Of a stretch of DNA of 64,000 nucleotides, positions 20,803 to 32,700 are shown piece by piece. Within the stretch, counting starts at the first letter, position 1, and every line of letters begins with the position of its first letter. The translations under genes and the position numbers were made by a program. This DNA is from Schistosoma haematobium. Its lineage: Eukaryota; Platyhelminthes; Trematoda; Strigeidida; Schistosomatidae. The notes beneath the pieces were generated by a model. That model ran no database searches. It was not told the origin of the DNA and saw only the letters and a list, made by a program, of their open reading frames with translations. Where the stretch lies: contig NC_067195.1 of assembly GCF_000699445.3 (NCBI RefSeq), positions 85,012,569-85,076,568 of the forward strand. The letters run 5' to 3'.

Positions 20803-22059
20803 CTAAAATAGAATAGTAAACTCTGACTATATTTACTTAAATGGAATTTCAAATGTCCCGAGTCGGCGACTAATAAAATTGTATAATAAAGTCACAAATT
20901 CTTCCAAATTATAATCAGACAACTAAAATACAAGTCAGATAAAGAATTCATTAGATATACGTATGAAGAATTTTTTAACTTCCAAAAACATTCCAAAACA
21001 GTATTCATGGTAATTTAGTAGGTTTAAACGCTCCTAATAATAATAATCGACTAAAATTTTCATTTGAAGGTCACCATCTGCATATGTATATACCGCCTGG
21101 ACTTCAGGGTCATATAAATTTCATATACTGCAAATAATCCTAAACAATATAGAAACACTTCGAGGGTTGTTTCCCACTTCGATTTCAGAAGAGTAGTCAG
21201 AATGGAATTTGTGTGAGGATGACAATAGGCTTACGGGTTGTGTTATTTTTTTCTAGCAAGCGTCTGAAAGCGTGTGGCCTCTCAAATCAGTAAATTTAAG
21301 GAGTGGACACCACTCCTCGGGTACCAGTAAGTGTCAGCGGGCCTTATCCAAAACATCAGGCACTTGGGTTACTGGATGTTCAACAGCTCACCGATACCCG
21401 TCAATATCACGGAAAACCAACGTGCAACTGTTAACTACACATCACGAATCGGCCAATGTATCAGTGGTCTCACTATGTTCCTTGTTCTTACTCATGCTAA
21501 AATATTCCCTAATCTCATCCTTTGTGCTGTACAGTCATCAAAGCAACCGTAGTACCTGGATACGACAAAGAATAATTCACTTTAGGCACTAACCGCCGTT
21601 TGGCCTAACTGGAGTAGGCCCCGATTCAACCGACAAGGATAATCTACGTTAGTGATCTGTAACGAGTTCTTGGTTTGAAAACCAATATGCCGCTGTTACT
21701 CTATTCTTTTACAGCTTTCGCAAATGCTTAGTATGTCCTCTGTTTTATCCTGATTCGGTAGGAAGAAAATAAGAGGATATATCAGGTTCAAAATCATTTC
21801 TTAGTACTCTATACATCAAAATCATCGATAAGACAGGGCAAAAAGATTTAGCTTCTCAAGCCGTTCTTTATGTGCTGGAATTGCATCCTCTGTACCTTTT
21901 CCAAGATAATTGAGTCGTTTTTCAAATAAGAGCTCGCAGCCTGAACTCAATTCACAAGTTTAGATCTCATCAAAGTTGTACATACTATAGTGAAAAATTT
22001 AGTGCTTAACTTGGTAATTATCTGCCTTGGGGCTCATATGACTCTAAACCACTTAACAT
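20803..22059. other. Mostly unassigned; a possible plus-strand exon at 21256-21552
   Basis: An acceptor-like TTTTTTTCTAG at 21246-21256 precedes an open plus frame (for example NSSPIPVNITENQRATVNYT, with several N-glycosylation sequons) that ends near a GT at 21550. It has no recognised homology and no partner exon, so I do not call it a gene. The rest is AT-rich and empty. Confidence 0.25.
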
Positions 22060-23742
22060 ATAAAACTCAAGATCACCCTGAGCAAAACCAAATCGACCAT
22101 ATCTACATCAACAAAAAGCTCAGGAGGACGGTGGAAACGTGAGAACTGACAAACGCAACAAATTCAAGATAGTCCTCAGCATTAGATTCCAGGCCTTTAA
22201 CGATCTACTCAGTGGAGAGGGAACTACTGTAGAGGGCAACTAAAAAGGGTTAAAAGTGGCAATCACCTCCACATGTTGTGAGGTTCTGGGCCACAAGAAC
22301 CACAATCACTAGGATTGGATCACTGTTGATACACCGGATAAGATTCGAGAAAGAAGGAACAAGAAGGCAACAATCAATACTAGCCGAACAAGAGAAGAAA
22401 AAGTCAAGGCACAAGCTGAATACACAGAAGTAAAGAAGCAAGTGGTGAGGAGTATCAGAACCAACGAACGCAAATATGCGGAAGATCTAGCAATGACGGT
22501 GGAAAAGGCTGCAAGAGAAGGAAACATGAGAGAACTGTATGACACGACAAATAAACTCGCTGCAAATCACCGTAAACCAGAACGACCAGTGAAAAGCAAA
22601 GAAGGCGAGGTAATCACCAACATTGAAGAGCAACAAAGCAGGTGGGTAGAACACTTCAAAGAACTCTTCAATCGACCAGCCCCACTGAACCCACCCCACA
22701 TCGAAGCAGCACCCATGGACCTCCCAACCGATGTTGGCCCACCAACAATTGAAGAATTCAGAATGGTCATCAGACAAATCAAGAGTGGCAAAGTAGCAGG
22801 AACAGACAACATTCCAGCAGAGGCACTGAAAGCAGTAAATGCAATGATACTCCACTCTTCAGCTACATTTGGGATAAAGAACAAGTACCAACAGATTGGA
22901 AAGAAGAACACCTGATCAAGATACTAAAGAAATGTGATATCAGCAGGTGCGATAACTACAGAGGCATCATGCTTCTCTCAATACCGGGAAAAGTCTTCAA
23001 CAGAGTATTGTTAAACAGAATGAAGGACTCCGTAGAAAGCCCAACTTCGAGACCAACAGTCAGGATTCCGTAAACATAGATCGTGTACAGACCGAATCGC
23101 AACTCTACGGATCATTGTGGAACAATCAATTGAATGGAGTTCATCACTCTGCATCAAATTCATTGACTACGCAAAAGCATTTGAGAACGTGGACAGGACA
23201 ACACTATGCAGGCTTCTTAGACACTACAGCGTAGCTGATAAGTTAGTCAAGATCATACAGAATTCCTATGATGGATTAAAGTGCAAAATTGTGCATGGAG
23301 GACAATTGACAGACTCGTTCGATGTAAAGACCGGTGTCGGGCAAGGTTACTTACTCTCACCCTTCCTCTTCTCCTTGTGATCGAACGGATCATCATCAAC
23401 ATCTAGGGGGATGAATGGGATATAGTGAACATCTAGGATGCAGTTGGACGATCTAGACTTCTCAGACGATCGAGCTCTTCTATCTTACACGCAACATTAA
23501 TTGCAGGAGAATACGACTAGTGTAGCAGCAGCAGGTATCAACATATGCTAAGGGAAAAGCAAGATTCTCCGATACAACACAGCATGCAACAATCGAACCA
23601 CACTTGACGGAGAAGATTTGGAAGATGTAAAAGACTTTACATATCTGAGCAGGATCGACAGAGCAAAAGCAGCATATCTACAATCGGAGAATCTCTGTAA
23701 CCCAAAACAATCGTCAACCAACACCAAGGTTAGAATTTGACT
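22060..23742 (+). pseudogene. Decayed SR2/RTE-type endonuclease/reverse transcriptase ORF
   Basis: Remains run from the end of the endonuclease domain (NQIDHIYINKK near 22090), through the linker (TVDTPDKIRERRNKK, SIRTNERKYAEDLAMT), to the RT domain: KSGKVAGTDNIPAEAL near 22790, motif A FIDYAKAF at about 23160, motif B GVGQGYLLSPFLF at about 23335, and a mutated motif C (DFSDDRALL, where the family has FADD) near 23460. Frameshifts occur near 22840, 23030 and 23380 and there are several stops. The 3' tail is absent: the match stops at about 23742. It is the longest copy of this family here and is clearly not functional. Confidence 0.8.
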
Positions 23743-26333
23743 GAGGTATGAATCTATACTGCGTGTGTCAATACTAGAGTAATGAAATGAATCAAAGGAG
23801 GTATTTAATCACTTCTGAATATGGACATCACTTTCCGAAACCATGGATAGAGGCATACTGCCATTAGAAAAGCTCAATCCAATAAACTCTGAAATGCAGA
23901 GTTTGTCACCATCAATGGCGAAACGAACAGTAGTTCCTCTGACTGACTGGATGTGTTCAATTTTACCGCATCAATCAAGTACGAAAGAATTATTAGTTCG
24001 TAAAGCACTACGCAAACCTTATAAACTTACGGAAGATCAAGAGAAAACTATTTTGAGCTTCCAGATATTGATATTTGTTTCATCAGTCCCAAGTAACCGA
24101 AATTCTTTGCGTCTTCATCTTCTCTTACCGAGAGAAGTGCAAGTCATAGTACAGAATTTCCCAAACTTCTTATTGTTGCTTAAGGAATAAGCGGTAATGT
24201 ATTTGTAGTGACTCACATTTATCACGAGAACACGACTGGTTTAATAAAAACAATTATTATTATAACCAACTGTACCAGTGTTTGTTTTAACGTGCTTTTG
24301 TTTGACTGTGCTAATGACAGCTATTTTGTGCTTCCATTCTTATACTTACACTCCGATTGTAACTTCGCGCGAATTGGCACGGGCTGGCGGGTAAGCCACG
24401 GATTTTCGCGCACACGTTACATATTGTCGTGGATTTTTTGTGTCGTTATTTATCAGCTATTAACAGGCTTTTTTGCATGACACATCAATTTCTGTATTGC
24501 TAGTGCTTGTAACATAGTTTTTATTCCAATTTATTGGCAGTTTGACGTATTTCTTGCTCACCACGTAAGTAAATCTGAAGTTAGCTTAATATAGTTATTT
24601 GTAACAATACAAACTCAAGCAAGTAAAGTTCACCGTGTTTCTGGTCAAAAAATACATCACAGATTGAGTTTTCATGAAAATGAACCGTAAAATCTTTTAC
24701 ATATGGTTCACCTCCTTGATTGCGGTGACGGTGAACATGGATGTCGGTAGTTGTTTATAAAATGTAAGTAGAAGCAATCAAGCGTTAACCTAATTGTGAA
24801 TATTATATAACTTGTTTGTATTTAGCCATAAAAAGTTATATCCATTAGAGGTACCATTGTTTTGTACTGAAGTGACATAATTATGTAACGTATCTGAGAA
24901 AAAAAATATGTGAGTAACAATTGACGTTTATAGTGTTGTCCAGCGGCTTTCTGAACGTCTGCAGTAATAGTGTATAACACCACATCAAGTAGGAACAAAA
25001 TCTTCATGATTAAAACGATCGGTGTTTTTTGTGAGAATGGTGACACAACCATGTTTTTTAGTTAATACTGATTTGTGAGGTGTCTGTTATAGGGTTCACA
25101 AATGAGTTATTATATACTCTTCACTCCGTTTCGGTAATACAGTTGTTGTGTTACTTAGGAAGTTATGAATGAATGTCACTACTTGTTAATAAAAGACTTA
25201 TAGGCACAGTCTATTACTTGCTATTTGAATAACTTATTGAATATGATACTGAGAACAAAGTTTAATTGTTTGTCTCAAAACGGATTTGTCGTTTTTCAGA
25301 ATAGTATGAAGCTTATGGAATTTAGGATTACGGAAGATCGTGTGGAAAACCGGTTTACAAGTTTACGATAACTGTTTTATATTGCCTTCTGCTATGCTCA
25401 TTCATCTAATGAATTATTTAAATATAAATATAACAACCATACGCAGTGTTTTATATTATAAATCCTGTAATTTTGTATAATTATGGTCTAAATAAAGCCA
25501 AAACAAATATTGACGCAGAATCATGTGACTGCATTACATTTCGTGGTTTCTCATAAGTTGCATGCAACTGAATATGCATTATAATTTAAGATTGAGGGAA
25601 GAAATAGTATGAAAGATAATAGAAAGCAAAGAATTGGAATGACCTAGGTTATCAATAATAACTATACATATGTATATGCTTGAACAGGTCAAAGGTCATT
25701 TGATGTTAGACTTAAGGGAACATAAAGGATGGGTGGTGTAATAGTCGAGTGAAGCTCAGAAGCATACAAGATAAATTGTGTGATAATTCTAGATGTAATG
25801 AATAAATCAGTGAATTAAGAACTAATAAGATAAGTGAAGACAATCTGAAGAGTTAACATAATTTAGCAAAGAAGTGTGAGTGGAAGGGTGGTCTAAGGAT
25901 TACGTAATCCATCTTATCAAGGAACTAGCTGCATGAAATTGTCTAGTTCCATACTAATACTAACTTGATAATGGACGTAATCTGACAACGGAAAATATGT
26001 AAGGCGGTTGTTTAATCTGTAAGGTTTTACGTGGAAGTCGCATTATTGTTTTATTTGACTCGTTGATTCCTCACAATGAACAACGATATAACGCTAAGTT
26101 CTAACGACAGTTCGTAACTAATACAGTAGTACAAATTCTTAATTTTCACACACAATTATTCGTTAAAGCGATTGGTAAACCTCCCCATGAAAGTATGAAG
26201 AAGACGAAAATAAAAAATGAGAAAAAGTTTATTGATTTTTCATGACTACTAAAGTGGAAAGATAAGTTTACAAGTTGTATAAATAGTGGTATAAAATAAA
26301 GCCACAAAGAACTGTTAATCGTAAACCTGCTGT
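23743..26333. other. Intergenic, one unassigned plus-strand frame at 23843-24190
   Basis: The frame at 23843-24190 (TKELLVRKALRKPYKLTED in its middle) looks protein-like but matches no family I know and has no convincing splice partner. 24350-24450 is locally GC-rich (GCGCGAATTGGCACGGGC). A block at 25120-25165 (CTTCACTCCGTTTCGGTAAT) resembles 26461-26500. Nothing else was identified. Confidence 0.3.
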
Positions 26334-27310
26334 CTAGCTGTTTATAATTCTTAAGTAAAAATTGTAGACTTTTCTCACCACCTGATTCGCGAAGCGTTCA
26401 CCATATTTCTCAACAATTTGTTGTTTGCACATTCTTTGGAGCTGTTGAAGTTGTATATATTCTTTACTCCGTCTCCGTAATGAAATTCCTGTGTTGTTTT
26501 GTAAATTGTGCGTATTGTCTAATTTCCATCTGCAGCAACACCTAAGAAGTTGATGAGCTATGCAGTTTATATTTTATAATTTAAATAGCTTACCTGTTAG
26601 ATTTCGTCTTTTAATATATGCCAGCAGGAGATGGCGGCACGGATATCGACACATATTAAACGTGCTACAATTGCATTCACAAATACTTACATCTACTTCG
26701 TAATGTTGTCCGCGGTCAAGCATAAACAACCACTCGCTGCTTTCATATTCTAAGTTAACGAAACGCATTTTTTTAAGTTCCTATAACACTTTGGATCTTG
26801 CGAATGGGGTCAACATGTTCAACAAGATTTTATAACGTATTGTTGACCCTCCAATCTTACGCGAAACATCGATTGGCAATTTAAAAATTTAGACCTTAAA
26901 GGTAACACATTAGTTAGAGTCCTCACGGTTTTTTATTCACATTCAGACCTTCTGACTTACGTTTACGACCAAACGTGCAACGAAACACTACGAACAAGTG
27001 TTTATATCTCACATCCTTCAACAATCTACTTTCTGCGTGAACATAGTGTGTATGGGTCATCTGAGAAAACATAGATTTATCCCATCATACTTTATGGAAA
27101 TCCTTTAGCGCATTATCTAATTCAATCCAGCTTCCGAATCTCTTATTCAGCATAATACGTTGGAACGCGTCGCTTACGTTCACTGAAATTTCACTTGAGC
27201 ATGAAGCACTAGAGACAACATACAATAGTTATTAAAAAAAGGTTATTCCTTGAAAAAAATTAACTGAAGGAAGAACAACAAATATTTAGGACTTACCCTT
27301 CAGTTGACAT
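26334..27310 (-). pseudogene. MULE/ZSWIM-type gene remnant with SWIM zinc finger and micro-introns
   Basis: Minus strand. A short first exon 27297-27310 (MSTEG) joins in phase to 27091-27208 (FGSWIELDNALKDFHK), then across a 30-bp intron (27061-27090) to an exon from 27060 (YVHAESRLLKD, VVFRCTFGRKRK). This is the zinc-finger-like N-terminal region typical of Mutator-type transposases and their domesticated ZSWIM relatives. The frame then slips at an A6 run (26929-26934) and continues one base out (LPLRSKFLNCQSMFRVRLEG). Exon 26594-26780 carries a SWIM motif, CECNCSTFNMCRYPCRH (CxC...CxH). A 36-bp intron (26558-26593) leads in phase to the last exon, 26334-26557, basic and Gln-rich. The catalytic DDE core, usually about 300 residues between these parts, is absent. 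It may be a pseudogene or a short domesticated derivative. Confidence 0.6.
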
Positions 27311-29730
27311 TTCGTCTTAACTCACAAAAACTATGCGCATCTATAACCTTTTACGTTATTTTATCTTTCTTACGTTGTTTTCTGGACCTTATCAACAAAT
27401 TATATATAGCTGTTGACTTTCACTACAGCACTTAGGACCACAGATCAAGTTTCGAAGGAATAACAGAGCTAAAGTGTGCACTACAAAACAGAAAATACTC
27501 AGTTAATGCTCTTAGCAGTTATTTAGTGTTTATTATGCATCAAAAGATGACTTATATATGGAAACATTTAATACTCATAGGACCCAACACACACACGGCA
27601 ATTGAAATACGGAATGCCCGCTTCCAGTCAGCGCGTTCAAGGTCGTTGAAACGAAACGGCGGACAGATTTGAAAGGGATTACCGTTTTTACCTTGCCCGC
27701 GAATTCGGTTACGTTCTGTAACCAAGTTTGTATCCTGGCACGATCTCGGTATCCTTTCGATGCCACGAGATCGCCAGCAAATATAACTCGACTTGGTCCA
27801 TTACTTGCCTTCTGATATTTGGCTTCTCGGAGATTTTATGGGTTTCTTTGGTTACGTTCAACTTACGCCTTCTGATTTATTTGGCACGTGTTTCTTGGTA
27901 GCGGTGTTCATAGTTAATCTCAACTCGACTCCCACGCTACATATTCATTGTGCAGAAATTTCAATATACTTTTGAAGCTGTTTTAAATAGAGATTATGGT
28001 TCTCTTATTCGATCTACTGAAGATGCTGAGTGTATAATATCTTGTACATTTGCTTTCCAGACGTTTGGCCTGACTTCGGTTGACATATTCTTATTGTTAA
28101 AAGAGATATGAAAACCAAAGACTAGGACTGCATGGTTACTTCAACCTAGTGGTAGCATTTAATAGAGGTTTGTGGCGTTATCCCCATAATGTGTCAATAT
28201 AAGATCTAGTAAGGTTGATTAGGAGTCCAGATTGTACCTGGTTGCTTTACTCACACGTTGCACTAGAGCAAATGTGATAAGAGAGTCAACTAATTTCCGT
28301 TCGAAGGAATCTTCTGACACCTTATCGTACTAGCACTGGTCATTCTGTAAGGTAATAATACATCAATCGCAATTCTTCAATACAAAAGATTGAGAATTAC
28401 CATAAAATGGAATCATGACGATGTAGTACGGACACTCACAATTTAACAAAGGCTTTCGATACTGCGTCACAGTGCTTACATATCAGAAAGCCAACCCAGA
28501 ACCTATTTCTGACGTTTGCTGGTTCTCTACTTAAGTTTTTTTGGTAAAACTACGTAAAAATTATTTCGTCGTAGTTCCTCATCGAATATACCTTTAGGAC
28601 TCAAATGGCCACAGATACCCAGTGAGCATAGGAGCACATTATCATTTAGACATTTCAAACTTGTTCTTAGGTGTAACTCCTCGAGAAACCAAACTAAAGA
28701 AAATGGACACCCCTAGAGTTGCACACAGTATAGGTCCGAGTAACAGATATTTATCAGCTAGTCTCTGGTGAATTGGGAGTGTTAGAATTTCCGTCTTTGC
28801 TATACCCAGTAGGTTTCTAGTGGGACAGATTACCTAATACTGAATAAATGATAGTCGGCATAAACCCCACAGTAGTACAATAACCTACTAAGTTATAACT
28901 TCAGGACTGGTGTAGGCACTCAGGGTGATCAACATTCACTCAAAATATATTTGCCTGAAATTTTGCAAATATAATAGACACAAATATCTATTAGATCCTG
29001 GATCGCCAACTAATTGGGTGGGTAAGAAAGAAGCACATCTACATAAACCTGTTAATTTGTTACCACTGACTTAGTTAACAAGTAAACAAACGACTTCGTC
29101 TACTTATTATCGACTCGCACTATCAATTACAAATCTATAATTTCTTAATAATAACCGCTACCACATGACGACCGAAAGTACTATCCAGTTTTTCAACTGA
29201 AGTTTGATAAAAACGAACCAAGAACTTCGATTGTAACAAATGGAAGATCAATGAAATACGTCGCCCAAGAAGTATTTCAAACATTTGGACAATTTGAAAG
29301 ATAAAACTTTCTACCAAGTATGATTTGACTAAAAGGTAGAAATAAGCTTCAAATACGAATGAAATATATAATGCTTTATATTCAGTGAATTAAATAAAGT
29401 CTCAAATTATTAAATAGGTATATGATAGGTAAAATGATACGATAATTACAATGATGAATACAATTCATTAAACATTAAAACTTCAAATATTACATAACAT
29501 TGTCTATTTCTTTCTAAGAAGAAATATCTACATTGAAGATTTACTTAAAATTACAAAAAAGAAAAAAATCCAAGGGACTCCATTTTATAAAATAAAGTTC
29601 AAGAAAAAAAGATGAACAATTTGAATATTTTTACAAATGATATAGAATGGAATGAAACCATATTATTGTTGTTAGATGATAATAAAAACATCAACATTTA
29701 TCACGGCATATAACACATAACCTATACAAT
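27311..29730. other. Intergenic; faint non-LTR reverse transcriptase relic near 28440-28700
   Basis: Near 28445 the plus strand reads LTKAFDTASQ, like motif A of CR1/Jockey-type reverse transcriptases, followed by stop-broken frames. 27575-27766 has an open minus frame without recognised similarity. The rest, including the region just downstream of the DNAJC16-like stop codon, is AT-rich and unassigned. I did not find a clear poly(A) signal. Confidence 0.3.
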
Positions 29731-32700
29731 TTAATCGTCATCATCATCATTATCATCTCCAAGTAAACCGATTGGCCATTCTGCAACATTATAACGAGGT
29801 AATGAACCTTCAAATAGACGATCTAACCAATTGGATAAACCATCTAATAATTCACTTTCAAATAATACTCCATCATTTATTTGATGCCTTGACTTTAAAT
29901 GTGAATGATTGTTATTAATATTAGATTGATTGAAATCTTCTTCATCATCTGATTCTAAACCGAATGCACGACCAAATATATGTCTACGTCGTAAGCGTTT
30001 ACCTTGTTTTTCAACTATTGATGATTTGTCCTCATCTGATTCCTACATATATATACAGAGACAGAGAGAATTGAAATGAGATAAAGAAGATAAAGTCAAA
30101 AATAAAATATTTCCAAAACATACAGAAAACAATAATAATTGAGCATTTAGTGTTTTCTTTTTCTTTGTATGAGGACAAGTATCAACTAGTCAGTCAGTCA
30201 GTAACAACGTAGAACTTCGTACGTACGTACATCAGTTCGAATTGCCATACCACCTTAGCACAGAGATGCAGTGGTCGATTCAAATCCCGTAGTGATAAAT
30301 GTAGTAAAATCATAAGCGGTAATCGGAAACATTAGGTTTTGAAGATGTTATTCAAAGAGTATAATCAAGTGAAATAAATTTGGAAAGAGAAAAGATAAAG
30401 GGACATGAAGAATTCAGAAGATTAGAATTTGGGAAAACACAAAGAGTGGATGCACCTGCGCAATTGCGAACGATTTTGAACCATGTCATTCAAGGTCTCT
30501 AACCATCGGTTGCTATCATCTCGTGGATCCCAACCAGGTAGTCTACACCTACAAACATGGCTCAATCCACTTGTCAGTGACTTCATGGACTTGTGCCATA
30601 TTATTATTATTATTATTATTATCAGCTTTATTCAATATTACATTTTTGATACAATATAGAATTCTCAGCGCAAAGTATTTCAACAAGTTTCCGTTTCTTT
30701 TTTCTTAGTCGGTCCTGGCGATAAATATTGAGTGATCGCCAGTTAGATGTTAGCAGTTCAGTAAATGAACATCTGAATTATCTACACTCTTTTCGTTGTA
30801 TATTGCCAGCAACCATATTGTCTCTTATTGAGTTTTTTGTAACTTTGACAACGAAAGATTGTACACTTTTCAGAAACGCAGCAGAATAAGTTATGCGATT
30901 AATCAGCATAATGATACATTAAAACAAACGAAAATAGATAACTTGTTGAAATATCTAGATGGCAGGAACAGGTAGCCCAGATGCTCGGACAGGCCGCCCT
31001 TTATATGTTTTGGTCTGGCCGCCCCTAGCTTTCTTACAACCTACTCCTACACCATAAAACATCGCACGTCGACGCAGTCGGTGGTTGAGCATACGTAACA
31101 CGTGTCCCAGCCATCTCAACTGATGAAGTTTCACCACTTCATCAATTGATTTGCCATCCTTACCTAGTACCCATTTCCTAACAACTGTGTTACTTACTCG
31201 ATGGTCCCATGATATACGAGCAATGTTTCGGAGACACCTATGATCAAATACTAGTAACCTACGAATATCCTCTACTTTTACTGGCTATGTTTCACTGCAA
31301 TAAAGTAGGACGGAACGAACTACTGTACAGTAAACCCATCATTTGGTTGGTAAACGGGTATCTCGCATACGCCATAAATGACGCAAGTTGGAAAAAGCTA
31401 GTCGAGCCCTCTGTATCCGTGCTGAGATTTCGTCACACATGAGACTACAAGGGCTGGTTATTATTAAAAAAAAAAAGATGAATGATACATAAAATGATAC
31501 TTGAAGTCTACAAAAAGAATTTATCACAAAAGTGGATAAAAAGAATACAGAATAACATAGATAACTGAGTTTTAGACGATAATGAAGGACGGAAGCATCC
31601 AAATTCAATCAATTAACCTATTACGACAAATTTAATGTGTAATTGTGTCATGTTTTAAATATAATAGTTGGCATGCTTGAAATGTAGAATATGCATTTAT
31701 TTACGAAATGTCTCATTTTGATTAAAAATTCGACAAACTTCAATCTGTGAAACTTATGAGGTTACAACTCAATAAACTTTAGGATGAAATACTCTTCCTA
31801 GAAGTGCAAACTTTTGCATTAGTACTGGTTTGAATCAACATATGACCTGATTATAGATTATGAAGTACATGAGCAACGTGATCACTTCACTTGAAAGTTT
31901 CATTAGTAATGGTGAGTCACTGGTTAACAAAACAATGATATGGATTCAGGAAGATTGCTTGGACTTTCTAAACATGCATCAGGTGTGGCATAAGTGTGAT
32001 ATCGATATGGATATCAAAGGGAAAGTATAATAAGCAGTAGTCTGCTCGATTTCTCTTTATAGCTATGGGATATCGCGTATGAAGTAAACAAGTATGGGTT
32101 GCTTGTTTAGTGATAGATGTTTTTGAAGAATCACCTTCGTAGAATAGAACGACTAGATGGTTAGTGATGTGGTTAAACGTAGGACCACAGGTAGGGGTGG
32201 GAAATCGATTAACGATGTAGCAAATCATTATCAATTAACGTGGTTTAAACACATCTCCAAATACCCTTTGTTTCAATGAACTATGCCGACTTGCATAAGA
32301 ATAGCTAACAGCAGCTAAACGAAGACGTGGTATTATTACATGAAGTAATTGTTTGATGTACTAAGCATTGTCACTAGACGAAAATTATCTGTTTGGGATG
32401 CTTACACCAATCGTGATCATTGGTTGAAGACTATAAGTAGCATAGATTAGAATCGATCACGGTGGAATAGATGTGTTCATTATTTTTTTCTTCAATTTTC
32501 AGTTTTAAAGTTACTCTATCCTTCTTATTTTTCGAATACGTTCCTTATAGTGAAAGTATACATTAGGAATGAGTCAATCAGAATTCAGAACGCGGTTTTT
32601 AGGTCTTTGCACGAAATTAAAATATCATGCATAATGAGCATCCGAAATACCATTTTATAGTACTCAAAATGTTCAAAATAATGGTGGAAAATTATTTTGT

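Noticed and set aside
24822..25052. Minus-strand open frame of 76 codons
   Set aside because: No recognised similarity, no splice partner, and AT-rich composition in which such a frame arises by chance.
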